Shown one piece after another: positions 1 to 13,729 of a stretch of 64,000 nt of DNA (positions are counted from its first letter, which is position 1; every line of letters begins with the position of its first letter). The notes beneath the pieces were generated by a model. That model saw nothing but the letters and a program-made list of their open reading frames with translations. It had not been told where the DNA came from and made no database searches. The DNA is taken from positions 1,663,501-1,727,500 of the forward strand of contig JAEVLN010000001.1 of assembly GCA_018350325.1 (NCBI GenBank), written 5' to 3'. The translations under genes were made by a program, and so were the position numbers. Origin of the DNA: Globodera rostochiensis. Taxonomy: Eukaryota > Nematoda > Chromadorea > Rhabditida > Heteroderidae.

Positions 1-2200
1 CATCTACAGCTTAGCCAGGAATCGACAGAGAGCGTTGGACCGCGGATTTCTGATGATCCTCGGCCACAACATGAACTTTTTGACCAACACGCTTTCACAA
101 ACGGTGCCAATTGACACAGCTAACTTCTCTGGTAATCTTCATATTTACAGACCGCTCTGCGGGTTCATATCGGCAAAAACAACGGAATGGTTGAACACCA
201 ACGACGAGTGCTTCGAACGCACGAGAGAATTGCGAAAACGCTGGGCGTTGTCTCATGCTCATTTTTGTTCTGCTGGTTACCATTCTTCACGCTCTATCTT
301 CTAAGTAAGTACTGCTTGCTGTTTACGCAACAAATCAAAATTTTTTGATCATAAAATTTCCAATTCTTCCTCAGATCACCAATGCGAAAACTGTGTTCCA
401 CCGCTTGTCCTCGACATCGCTTCATGGTTAGGCTACTGCAATTCGATGCTGAACCCGATCATTTATTCGTTCACGGTGAAGGAATTCAAACGGTCAGCAT
501 TTCGTGCCCTCGTGCCAATCTGGCGCTGGGTACACGGTTGGTGTCCAAAAATTGTTCGGAAACCGCCGGATGCCAGCTCAACGCATCGAATTGCGCGGAA
601 ACGACAACAGCAAGTTTCGACAACGCCACAACAGCATCGACCACCTGCTGCTGGTTGCAACGCAACAAATGCGGCGGATGCCCGAAGGCGACGAATGCCG
701 ACCAGGGAACGTCCGTCCCGCGCACGGGCCGGCGCAATTGCCTCACTGATGGTCAACACAAATTGCTCAATTATGCAAAATACGATGACAGCCGAACTGA
801 TCAATCGACGAACGGTGGAGAAATGTGTTGAGGAGAGCGGTGGAACAGCTGCGGCGAATGAAAAGTGGATCAACAAGGAAAACAAGGAGTCAAACATGAG
901 CAATCATTTCGATTGTAAAATCACAATGAACGGGCTGCTGGAGGAGAGCACCGCAATACGAAAGACAGTGTCAGTAGCAGAACAACCCAAACGCTCAATG
1001 ATCATGTTGGGCGAAAATTTGAACAAAATGGCGCAAAGAATGAACACGCGGCGACAATCGTCACTGGACGAGTTGGACACGCGCAGGCATTCAGACAGCG
1101 GCGGCGAGCTGTTCAGCCGAAACGGGTTGGTCACCACAACACTGTTGCTCGCCACATCGGAAAGCATTTGCGGCGGATGCGAACACAGCAGCATCTACAG
1201 TCACCAGCAGCATGAGCTGGTCGCCGCCGTCAACAGCATCAACGACGGTAGTAGAATGTGCGCAACAACGATTGACGATCACACATGCTCATTGCCCACC
1301 TCCACGTCGTTCTCCTCTTCGTTGGACAGCGATTTGACCGCATCGCATTCCAACCGGTGTGTGCGAATGCCTTGCAAATTGCCGTTGAAGAAATGGAAGC
1401 GGCGGTACTCTCTTCACGACATGCCGTCAACCATGGCGAAGAGGAACAATGGTGACGATGACAAAACATCGGCAGATGAACGGAAGTGTTTGAAAAAGAT
1501 GAAGTGGCGCCATGACGTCGTCAAGGTTCGGGGAGCGGGAGGCGGACACAGTCGTCGGAAGGCACTGTTCGCCGCGTTCAAACGTACAAAAAATGATGGC
1601 GGTGATGGACGGAAGAATGAGTGCGCCGGCGGCGATGTTGGTAATATTGACGAGCGGAGTTTTTCACCAACCGCCGCTGTTGGCCTGTGGCGCCGCGCGA
1701 GAGCAATGGCCTCACGGCGCCAAGTGACGAGGCGACGGAGCGGAAGCGGCGGCAGTTTGGCGGCATCAATTGAAGAAGGTCGGCATAAGAAGAAAGGACA
1801 AAAACGAGCGAAAGAGAGTGAAGGGGCGGCGGCAACAGAAACAAAAGTGATCAGACAAAGAAATTGTTGCTCGACAATGAGAGAGAAGAAAGGGCAGAGA
1901 GACAGAGGAACAGCAAACAACACACCAGGCAGAGAAACAGAATGGTGTCACAGCGGAGAGCCGAGAGGAAAAGCGGAAACGGACACAATGATCACCACCA
2001 TCAAGGACAGCGGAGACAGAAAAGGAGAAAATTGTTGTCCATGTCCAATGGAACAACAACGGAAACGACAGAGAGAAGAGAAAGGAGGAGGAGGCGTGGC
2101 AGCAGACACAGCTGGCGGCGTCAGTGGGAGGCAGAGAGACGAGAAAAGCGGGGCAGACACAATCCAAATTGTTTACGTGACAGACGAAACGCCCCTTTAG
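1..2200 (+). CDS. Biogenic-amine class A GPCR, 3' part (TM5 end to C terminus)
   Basis: The gene enters from the left edge, so only its 3' part is seen. An exon ending near 103 reads IYSLARNRQRALDRG, like the cytoplasmic end of TM5. After a probable 47-base intron (104-150, weak GTGCCA donor), exon 151-304 carries the end of loop 3 and TM6 with FCWLPFF. Intron 305-374 (GTAAGT/CAG) is phase 1. Exon 375-2200 carries TM7 with WLGYCNSMLNPIIYSF and helix 8 (VKEFKRSAFRAL). CWLPFF, the WLGYCNS start of TM7 and NPIIY are typical of amine receptors (octopamine, tyramine, serotonin, dopamine); the subtype cannot be fixed here. It would be a plasma-membrane, G-protein-coupled receptor. After TM7 one open frame runs about 580 residues of Arg/Ser/Gly/Gln-rich low-complexity sequence, very long for this family. 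The first ATG in that frame (446) is inside TM7 and is not a start. Confidence 0.85.
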
Positions 2201-2636
2201 CGCCATGCGCGCAACCGCAACAGCGCCCCATAATTTGTACATTCCCCCCCCCCCTCTCCGTTTTGTTATTTAAATAATGCAAAATGACAAAAAAAAAACG
2301 ATTTTTTAAAAATTGACTCACTCCAAACGGAAGTGCGCGCGGTGAGCGGAACAATGCGACGATTCATGCGCACCGAAATTTCCAACATGGCCGCCTGAGC
2401 AAGAAAAACGTTCAGTAACAAACCAAAATTGGTCGAGACCGGACCGGTACTGAATTTACTGTTGCCCCCATTTTGGGACTGAAATTTGGTCCCGACATTT
2501 CAAACGCCCTTATATAGCCCCCGGCGGTTTTTTTACAAATCTTTAATTTGTCAATTAATTCCGGAATTTTTTTTTTTGGATCGGGTCTTCTTTAGTCCCA
2601 GATTTTTCCTAAATCCCTGTCCCGTGCAACTAAACT
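2201..2636. other. Convergent intergenic spacer
   Basis: This lies between the GPCR stop (+) and the PQ-loop gene stop (-). It holds A/T runs, a C run at about 2246-2255 and a short gaccggaccggtac repeat near 2440. I see no coding signal on either strand. In particular, no second PQ-loop half was found on the - strand. Confidence 0.6.
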
Positions 2637-5539
<2,903 letters not shown>

Positions 5540-6791
5540 AGAAATGTTGCTGTTGCTGCTCCACTACTGCACAAAAACTGGGCTTAAATGTTGCGGTTAT
5601 TATGCTTGAATGAATGAAAAAGACCCGTCGCTGAAAAATCAAAATCATTAAAATGGATTAATTTGTTAATTAAATGCAAAAAAAATGTGAGGCGATTGGA
5701 CATCCTCAATAAAAATGTCGTGTTGGAAAATGCAAAAAGATTATGCAAATGTTTGAAATGCCTTTGTTCATTCATTCGTTTGTATAATATTAAATGCGCA
5801 AATGTGCGGCGCGTATTCAATTTGTTCTCGCAATCGATGTGAATTTTACACGATTCACAATCCTTTCGGTGGTTGTTCAATTCCCACACCCCCCAAATTC
5901 CCTAAATTCACCATCCGTCCATTCCAATTGGTGTTAGGAAAGGAGAGATTGAACGGGCTGGGCTGGGGGGATTGGGGTTGAGTGTGCTTCGTTTGATCGT
6001 TGAAGATTGTTGGGGTACAGCAGCAGAAGAACTGGATGGATTGGATGGGGGGGGGGATGAGAATAGAGGGGGAGGGGGAAGAGAACGAACGATTGACAAC
6101 AAAACGATCAATTAGACGACTGACTGGACTGAATGCTGTTGATGGATTGAATTGGTGGAATTTGGAACATCTGATGCAAAGAAACACGGGGGGAGGATAT
6201 GTAATAAATTAGCGGCAGTGTTGGTAAAAAAAAAAAGCGGAGAAAAGGTGTACAACTCCGAAATTCTCCTCCTCCTCCACTAAAAATTCGTGTCAAATTG
6301 TGAAATTAGATCGATCTGATGTGACCTTTTCTCCGCGTACGAACGTAAAGGACGCGATATGTAAGCCGTAAAAGGTGTGCTTGCACAGATTTTACGAGCC
6401 TTTTTGCAATTTTGTTTCGGAATATGTACGAGAGACTGGCACAGACACGACGAGACATTGAAAAGAGTGTATTTAGAGCAAGGACTTGAGGGCCGATCGA
6501 GAATCGCGGTCGAGCCAAAATTTAATCTCGATCAAGAATCTAGTCGAGAATCTCGATCGGTCTTCGCTCTAATTGTGTTGCGCACAGAATGTGTTCATTG
6601 GTAATGGTGGTGGTTGTTTTGGTGGCAGAAGGCGTCGTCATCTCATTACCCGTAAATGACAAAAGTGATGAGAGGGGGGGGGGGGGTGGTCAAAAAGTGA
6701 AGCAGCAAAGCAAAAGAAGAAACAACAACAAAAAACCATTGGGACATGGAAAGGACAAAATTGTCGTGGCTCGTCGTCGTCGGCGTCGTCG
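5540..6791. other. Intergenic, with repeats
   Basis: No convincing gene is present. ORFs here are A/T-rich or shadows. A CGAGAATCTCGATC-rich patch at about 6490-6565 belongs to a dispersed repeat also seen near 9690, 26030, 56370 and 57570-57730. G runs occur near 6048 and 6675. Confidence 0.5.
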
Positions 6792-9626
6792 TCAAAAGAA
6801 CCCATTTGAGGCGGCGTTTATTCGACGATCGTCGGCCACCGCCGCCGCCGGCGACTCCAACAGCAGCGGGTCCTCCTCCACCAGCTCGTATTTTGTTGCA
6901 GAACCGCCGCCGCCAAAGGAATGGCGCGACGCAACGGACGACGACGCCGTCGCTTTGGTCGGCTGGGAATAGTGGTGGTGTTGCTGCTGTTGTTGATGAT
7001 GCGATGAACCCAATGACGAGCCTGGCGGTACGTAAGTCGACGGCGGTGGTGAGACCGACGAGGACGGGTAGGCCGGGCGGACAATCAATTTACCATGCTG
7101 AAAAAATCAACAAATCATCATCACCAATTCCTATGCTCATAGAGCCGACATAAATTTCTACTAATTTTTTGTAAAAACAAATTTTTTTTTGACACAAAAT
7201 CATTTCGAGCTTTTCTTTTAATAGCATTTGTGCAACAACATAAAATCCGGTCCCTAAATATGAGATTAAACTAAAACATACTTCGTCACAGCTGAGGCAA
7301 AAGTCGCCTAGCACACATCGGCAACGTAAGGCAATGCTAAAAATTTAAATTGAAAAAAAATCAAAAAAATTTTCAGAGAATGGACAAAATTGTTGGCATT
7401 GTAACAATTTACGTCCGGCATTCTCATGACCACCAATTTTGTTTGTGAAATGCGTGGGCAACTTCAATTTTTAGGCCAGTTTATTGTTATGAGCGCGCGC
7501 GCAATTTGCCGAGTTTCGGCAAGCAAAAGAGAGTTTGCCGAACATTCTTTTTTTTTGGTTTTTTTGCCAATTTTATATTGGGGGAGGGGGGGGGGGGGAT
7601 AATGTGTGGTGTTGGGTGGTGTGATTCATGATTTATGTAGCACACACGCAATAAACGACAATGACACCCCGACGACGTCCGACGGGACAAAATGGGAGCA
7701 ATTTGTGTGTAATGTTGGGGAAGGGCGACGGTGGGCATTGGAAAGAAGAAACTCTCTCGCGCAAAATCGACGAAAGGGAAGTGGGGGGGGGGGGAAACGG
7801 AGAAAAGAAGGCACAAAAAGTGAGTGTGAGTGAGTGACGTGTGCGAGAAGGGCACACGGAGACGCGAGGGAAGGGAAAAAGAAAGTTGGGAAAGGGGGGG
7901 GGCATTTCGGCACCGCCATCCGGGCCCGAGTGGGCTTAACAGAGACAAGTCGTTATAATATATTAGTTGGTACTCCCGACAGAGAAAAAGGTCCCATGTG
8001 TTTATATCAGTTTGTAAGCAAAAAAACTTTTGCTTGGGGGCCGAAATAGTGGGGCTGAACTGTCCCTAAGCCTAAAGGAAGCCGGGAGAAGTGGTCGCGC
8101 CGCACTTGAGACGGATGCAACAGAAAATCGGTGCTGAATTTTTTGTTTGTTTGAGAGAGCCCTTGTTGAAGGGGCGGATTTTGGGGATAGAGAAAAAAGG
8201 GGGGGGGGGTAATAAGAAAATCCAACTACAAAATTGATGGGTGAGTAAAAATTAGTGCCGCGTAAATAATTGGGGGTGGGGGGAGATGCACTTTTAATTT
8301 GTGAAAATAATCCGTCAAAACAACACTCTCAACCAGAGCCAGGAGAGCTTAGCGGGGCCCAAAGCCGCCCGCCAAAACCCAGAAAAGATTAATAGTTTCC
8401 AAAAAAACTGGTGTCCGACAAAATTGAACAACCGGGATGCGGGACTAGCCAGTGACCCAAGCGGGATCTCAAGCCGAGATCCTGTTAAAAATCCCGGTCT
8501 CAGTTTAATTCCGGGTCAAAGCACCCGGGATCCGGCCCGGAATTTAAAATAATCCACTTTTTTCAAAGAATTTCGTAATGTTTGCATTAAATTTAACAAA
8601 AGCAACTTGGCGAGCGAAACGTTTTAAATAAGGCTTTTCTGGTTTTATTTCCTAAATTAAAAAATTTTGTTTAAAAAACTTACATTTTTGGGGCAACAAC
8701 ACGCTTATGGACACCAAAGAACAGAAAGAAAATGAGCAGAAGGCTTATGCAGGCGGTGAACATCATATGCTTGGCCAGAGATTCGCGGAAAGAAATCTAA
8801 ATTAAATTAAAAAATGAAATCGAAATTGTTTTAAAAAACAGAAATTCTTTCAGGGGACGAAGCCAACCTTTAAGGCTGTATTTCGGCTCGAAAGTGCCGG
8901 TATGCGTTGCTGGAAATTTTGGTCAATCAAAAAGACAATTTTTAGGCAAGGAATCCTTCGAAAATTTGTACTTTTTTCATATTTGAGGCTCTATTACTAT
9001 TAATCCGATCTTTTTAAGTATTTTCAAAAATTGAATGTAAAAAATGACTCACAAATCTCAAAGCAGGGTCGAAAACCCAATAGTAGGCTGTGTATGCAGT
9101 GGACAAGAGCAGCACAAAAAGGATAACTGGAAGGAATAGTTATTTTATAAAAAACGATTAAATTTTTTTCACATTTTGCAGGTTTTTATGGTTTCGAAAC
9201 ATACTTTTTTTCTAAATTCTTTAACAGGAAAACAAGCTCTAGACTCCATTTTTTCTATAACTAAAGTACAACAAACCCGAGATTTTGAAAAATAAATCTA
9301 AAAATTCAAAAACGGGAATTTAGGGCAATAACACAGGTGTCCCGGAACATTCCTGATTACAAAAATTCCGCTTTATTCGATTTAAAACTAGAGCCTTTAA
9401 ATGATTTTTTGAAATTGAAAATCAAACCTCGCCACTTGCGCACCTTCGGCTGCATGCCGGTGATCACTTCGGTGAGTCGCCGCTCAAAAAATAGCATATC
9501 TGTCAAAATTGTGTAAATTAAAGACCGACACAAAATTTCTATTAAAAGAATTGTGGGCCATTCGTTAGGGCAAATGCTTAATGAAAAAAGTTCATCACCT
9601 TCATAAGCCGATGATGGGTCCTCCAT
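6792..9626 (-). CDS. CNEP1R1: CNEP1R1 / NEP1-R1 homologue (TMEM188, nepr-1)
   Basis: Exons on - are 9626-9599, 9499-9428, 9126-9053, 8796-8684, 7336-7282 and 7097-6792: 648 bases, 215 residues, with all phases fitting. The order is MEDPSSAYE, then FFERRLTEVITGMQPKVRKW, TM1 (VILFVLLLSTAYTAYYW), VFDPALRF, TM2 (FTACISLLLIFFLFFGVHKR), then VVAPKIIALRCRC, SCDEHGKLIVRP. The FERRLTE, HKRVVAP and SCD-GKL blocks are diagnostic of the regulatory subunit of the nuclear-envelope phosphatase CTDNEP1, which activates lipin and controls ER/nuclear membrane lipid synthesis. The vertebrate protein ends soon after GKL-KP. Here about 95 more residues follow, rich in Ser, His, Gln and Gly and ending with YELVEEDPLLLE and an Ala/Asp tail. 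Intron 7337-8683 is large and has long G runs and a polypurine tract at 7690-7910. Confidence 0.93.
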
Positions 9627-10367
9627 GAATAACACTAATATAAACAAAATTTCAGTGCAAAATTTGCTAAAAAAATTGGTAATGTTTAGTGATGCTCGAG
9701 AATCTCGGGGTTTAGTCTTGGAAAAGGCGACTTTTTTACACCCCCTAAAAAGGGCATTTTTACTGAGAACTCGTTACGGAATTCCGAGCTTGAAAGATTT
9801 TTTGTACCTAATTTTGACCATTTTTCATAATTTTTCTGCACCAACTCGATTTTCTGTAACTTTTTTTACATACGACAGAACGCCAAAGATTTATTATTAC
9901 CAACAATTCGTTCAAATTAGAGGCTGGCGGGAACGGGATTCCCGGTTCCGTCTTTTTTGCCGGGCGAGATTTTTAACGGGAACGTGAAGAAGACGAGGAA
10001 TAATTGCAGCCCATTCATAAATAATCGGTTACCGAGCGGTTTTGAAGCCTATTTTGGTTTTTTTTTTTCTCACCTATTAAGGCGCCTATTTTAAGATTTT
10101 TCGAGCTTTACCACTTTATGCATGGGAATGGTCATTTTATGTGCTTATTTAATCAGGTTGATAAATAGAAACAAAAGTCATTTGAATATACGCAAAAGTC
10201 GTTAATCCTTCTCGGGCTGCAAATGAGTCACAAAATGTGTCATCAGTTGGACGCAATTGAGCGGCTTCCTTTCTGCAAATGCTTTTTTATTACAATTTAT
10301 GACCGGCTTTTATTCACGTGGAGCTTGTCGTCCTGGTACAGTTCCCCCTCCCCCCCCCTCTGATGGT
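9627..10367. other. Intergenic
   Basis: A/T-rich sequence upstream of CNEP1R1. A CTCGAGAATCTCGG repeat core lies at about 9690 and a C run near 10350. I see no gene on either strand. Confidence 0.5.
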
Positions 10368-10517
10368 TTACTTGCACCCGGCCTCTCTGTCCTTCTGTCG
10401 TCTGTTCTCGAACCAATTGGACACTTGCGTCGGCGTTAGACCCGTCTGTTCCGCCAGCGTCTCCTCATCCTTTGGTGACGGGTAGGGGTTTTGCCGGTAG
10501 AAATGGCGGAGAATGGT
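10368..10517 (-). pseudogene. Orphan SIX-class homeobox exon
   Basis: After a good acceptor (CCTTTCAG, 10518-10525) a 50-codon exon reads [47 protein letters not shown] and stop. NPYPSP, LA--TGL--TQVSNWF-NRRQ-DR is diagnostic of SIX/sine oculis homeodomains (helices 2 and 3). Helix 1 and the SIX domain would be in earlier exons, but the - strand upstream holds the duplicated ptr/membrane-protein block and no such exon was found. Homeodomain position 50 is Glu (WFEN) instead of the Lys usual in SIX proteins, which would change base recognition. A GTAAAC donor overlaps the stop, so another exon could follow. It is most simply a fragment displaced by rearrangement; an intact gene with distant exons is possible. 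Confidence 0.7.
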
Positions 10518-11547
10518 CTGAAAGGAACCGACCATTTCATTTTACTTCCCCCCCCCCCCTCCCCCACAACTTCTTTGCTCTCGCCATAACAATTTGCGAT
10601 ATTGTTGTAGTCGGAATGCGTAGTATTTGTCGTTGTCCCTGAGAGCAAATGTTTGGAATGCCGTTGTGGCAACATCATTTTCTTACTCAAAATTTGTTCG
10701 ATATCGGCCATTCCGGACTTCAACAACCTTCGTACATCGCACATCACTTTAGAGATCACGCACATTAACGTTGCAATAACAAAGCCCATTGCAATCATTG
10801 CAGCCCAAGCAATATCAGTCGTTTGAAACGTGAACGAACCCATAGCTGATGTGTGCTTCAATTCCTTGAAAACCGATTAAAAATCGCTAAAATATGGCAC
10901 ACATATGGCGCGGACCCCCCCCCCCAAAAAAAAATGGTAAATGCCATATTAATATGTAGAGACCGACATTTTGAAAAATCCTGGACCTGGATTTGACAAA
11001 CGCCTGGATTTGGATTTCCTGGACAAAAATCCAAGGTCCAGGAAAAATCCAGGGTCGCGGAGGCTCCATTGGACCTGGACTCTGGATCCAGGAAAAATCC
11101 AGGTCCAGGTCAGTCTCTATTAATATGGTATTTGGGTAACCCGGATTGCAAAACCTTTTCATTCTCTACCGGAGACCGTACGGGGGCTGCGTCCACAATG
11201 CCAACAAATAAAGCGGTCAAGATGATTGTGAGCGTAAAGTGGCCACAAATGGCGCGGATGCGCGTCTTCGACAACGACTTCCAGAAGCGGTTCTTCGGCC
11301 AGTCCAGGAACTGCTCCATCTGGTCAGGGCCCAGCTCGCCCTCTTCCCCAACAAATTTGTCCAATTCGCGGACAAAATAATTTTTACTCTTTGTCCCCCA
11401 ACTGCCCGGGATGGCCTCCACCATGTCGTGCACCAGCTCGTTGAGACGCGCCATGCGCACCGGATCGGACAAATTGGTGGGACTGTTGATGAACACTGTG
11501 GCCATATGAAAGAACGGCACAATGTGTCCCTCCCGGTAACTGTCAAC
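10436..11547 (-). pseudogene. Chimeric ORF: ptr extracellular exon fused to small membrane protein (copy 1)
   Basis: Exon 11547-11155 (131 codons) starts like the ptr exon at 14097: VDSYREGHIVPFFHMATVF, then the RMARLNELVHDM block and FLDWPKNRFW. It switches abruptly at about 11290 to TRIRAICGHFTLTIILTALF, the signal/TM exon of the small membrane protein whose other copy is at 12732-12872. Exon 10864-10436 continues in frame with FTFQTTDIAWAAMIAMGFVI and a coiled tail ending KKMMLPQ. After that the frame runs into a displaced piece of bag-1 3' sequence read out of frame, then across the SIX exon out of frame to a stop at 10436. So one transcript unit joins three gene sources. No complete ptr or membrane-protein gene is left. 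It could be expressed as a new chimeric protein, but pseudogene is the cautious call. Confidence 0.6.
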
Positions 11548-11819
11548 CTGGCAAAGAACAATTTACCTTTTTTACACCACCCCGGTTTTTAAGTTATTCG
11601 TGAATGATATATTTCAAACTAAGGGCCAAAACCGGTGGTTCCGGTTAAGCGGCACCAACTAATTAAATAAATGCCATTCCTCGATTTATATTTTTAAAAA
11701 ATTCACTTTGAGTCCAGAATTGGCGTTTTGTCCAAAACAATCATTTTTAAAAGTGCGATTTCCATTCCTTTGACTTTCTTGTCCCATCAAGTGTGGAATT
11801 TCAAGAGTTATTTATTTAT

Positions 11820-12120
11820 GTGATGAAAACAATTTGAAATATCGATACAAAAATTGTTTGGGGGGTCTGGATCATTTGTAGGGAAACGATTTGCGATATT
11901 GTTGCAGTCGGAATGCGTAGGCATAAAATTAAATGGGGGAAAATCGTTTAATTTTCCCTATGGACACCCAAACATTGTAATTTTGGTTCTTTCATGAATA
12001 TTCTACATAATTGGACAGACCACTTTGGCTTGCCTACCCTTTCCGACCTCCCAAATTTAAATTTTCCACAAATTTTTTTGGAGGTAGTTTCACAAACACC
12101 AAAATGCCATCTATCTGAAA
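11820..12120 (-). pseudogene. Decayed copy of bag-1 3' exon and introns
   Basis: The stretch 11820-11930 matches 14537-14637, the end of the bag-1 BAG exon plus 3' flank (shared gaaatatcgatacaaaaatt and gatattgttgcagtcggaat). The stretch 11950-11985 matches 14985-15020, and 11995-12095 matches 15467-15560 (shared catgaatattctacataatt). The order is the same as in the intact gene but large parts, including most of the BAG domain and the ubiquitin-like exons, are gone. It shows that the ptr-bag-1 segment was duplicated and one copy degraded. Confidence 0.75.
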
Positions 12121-12369
12121 GCGATTACGTCGCTGATTGATTTTCGGAAACAGCAAAACATACCTTGAAATACCATCGAAAAAAACGAGAAATCAAAATT
12201 TATGCATTTTGGGCAATATTTTTGGGATGATGCAATAAATGTCTCTTATTCGTCTTCCGAACATTCATAAAATGAGATAATTGCGTCAAACGAATGAAGG
12301 TCAAAAAATGTTCCTTTCCAATTCATTCACTCCTTTCCGGTCGGCGCCTTTTTCTTCAGCGGCTGGGTA

Positions 12370-12872
12370 TTAACCCACGCGATTCAGAGCATAGCGCACA
12401 TTTTGGTCATCAACGTCAATAATGATTCCAGGGTCGGCTCCCATGTCAACAAGTCTCGTTTTTCGCAACAACAATTTTTCAATTTTGGCCAAATCCTTGT
12501 TCATTTGCCTTCGCACTCTTATAACTTCAACGGAAATCAATAGCATCCACACGAAAATAGCTAGCCCAGTCATCAGAACTGCCACGTATAAAATTTTGGA
12601 CTGAAAGGCGAATGACACATCGTTTGCTGCGCGCTGCAATTCCTAAAAATTTTTTGAAAATGTTCGCTTCTGGAGGAGCCGAGAAAATTTTGACTCAATT
12701 TTAAAAGACTGCAATCAAAAATTTGCGGAACCTTTTCAATAACATCGGGCGACATTGTTGACGCTGCATCGGCAAGGCCGGCCGTTAAGATGACGGCGAA
12801 CGTAAAGTGCCAACAAATGGAGCGGATGCGCGTGTTCGACCGACCTCTTTGTACGATCTTACGGTTGGTGAC
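12370..12872 (-). CDS. Small two-TM membrane protein, copy 2 (unknown family)
   Basis: Exon 12872-12732 (47 codons) has ICWHFTFAVILTAGLADA, a signal-anchor-like hydrophobic run. Exon 12642-12370 (91 codons) has LQRAANDVSFAFQSK, a strong TM (ILYVAVLMTGLAIFVWMLLI), a basic coiled tail (VRRQMNKDLAKIEKLLLRK) and ends YALNRVG stop. The homologous copy at 10436-11280 keeps the same exon layout. No family was recognised. No initiator ATG is visible in the first exon. The upstream exon at 13139-12951 splices to it in phase 0, so this may be the C-terminal part of a larger chimera with ptr exons. Both segments are membrane-directed. Confidence 0.55.
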
Positions 12873-12950
12873 CTGAATGTTGAACTCTGCTCAAAATGTT
12901 GGCCCTAATTTAAATATTTTTTATTTTAAAAAACGAAAATAATTGCATAC

Positions 12951-13566
12951 GATGAGCAGAACGCGACGGCCGACTTGTTCGATCAGAATGGGCGCACTGC
13001 ACGCGAACAGAAAATAGGCAATCAGCGACGCCTCGGCCAACATTGGCGGACGCAAAAAGTTGTCGTCCGCACGGAGCGGCCGCAACAAAACGAACACGCC
13101 GAACGGATGGCCAAGGCCTTGCGCGTTGAAAAAGTGCTCCTGGAAAAGCAACAAACAAAGTTGTGCTAGGGAATGTAACCGGATGCCGTGTTTCCGGACA
13201 TTTTTGAGTCCGCCATGCCGGATTCCAAATTTTTGGGAGCCGGTATTCCGGATGCCGATTTCCGGCATTTTTTGGCATCCGGTTATATCCCTCGTGTGTG
13301 CGTCGGTCTTTGTTGATCAAAAACTTTTATCCAAATTATCTGATCATATGTACAAAATAATATTACTTATCTACTATAGATGGTCTGATCGGACCCAATT
13401 TTATTTGGAAACGATGAATTTTTGATCAAATCATTTAGCTGAAAATGATCTAACCATTCGTAATGACGGAATTGATCACACTCAATTTTATTTTCACACC
13501 TGTGTGGCCAATTCCTGCCGGGAACGGGCGCCGTACGGCATGTAGTCGGTGACGTCGTTTTTCTGG
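12951..13566 (-). CDS. Patched-related (ptr) first extracellular-domain exons, fragment
   Basis: Exon 13566-13500 reads NDVTDYMPYGARSRQELAT, the hallmark of the start of the first extracellular domain of PTR/patched-related RND proteins (PYGARSR). Exon 13139-12951 continues EHFFNAQGLGHPFGVFVLLR and LRPPMLAEA, also ptr-like, then becomes hydrophobic (LIAYFLFACSAPILIE) and ends at a GTATGC donor. TM1, which should come before PYGARSR, is absent upstream. Instead the second extracellular domain of a ptr protein lies there (13730-14417), so the domains are in the wrong order on the strand. The fragment is probably part of a rearranged ptr locus; two partly deleted tandem ptr genes is the alternative. 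Confidence 0.6.
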
Positions 13567-13729
13567 CTGAAAAAAAGAACAAATATTTTGAATGCCAAAT
13601 AAATTTTTTGGATCATTTTTTTGAAAGTGCCAACGAAACGAAATTTTGATCAACCTCTGATCCGAAACACCACAAAAGTACTGCTTGAGAACCGTGAAAT
13701 TCAAGCCCTGTTCAGCTTCTCGCACTTAC

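Noticed and set aside
463..2242. Several - strand Ser/Phe-rich frames
   Set aside because: Shadows of the low-complexity GPCR tail; no splice sites or domains, and none encodes the missing PQ-loop half.
6589..7153. Long + strand frames rich in Arg, Ala and Pro
   Set aside because: They are antisense to the last exon of CNEP1R1, whose splice sites and conserved HGKLIVRP block fix the - strand.
7487..7948. 153-codon - strand frame
   Set aside because: Antisense of a polypurine tract; composition (Ser/Pro/Phe/Leu) is that of any CT-rich strand.
12951..13139. Sugar-transporter (EQVGRR) reading of the end of this exon
   Set aside because: A single EQVGRR-like motif; the rest of the exon fits the ptr first extracellular domain and no other MFS helices are near.
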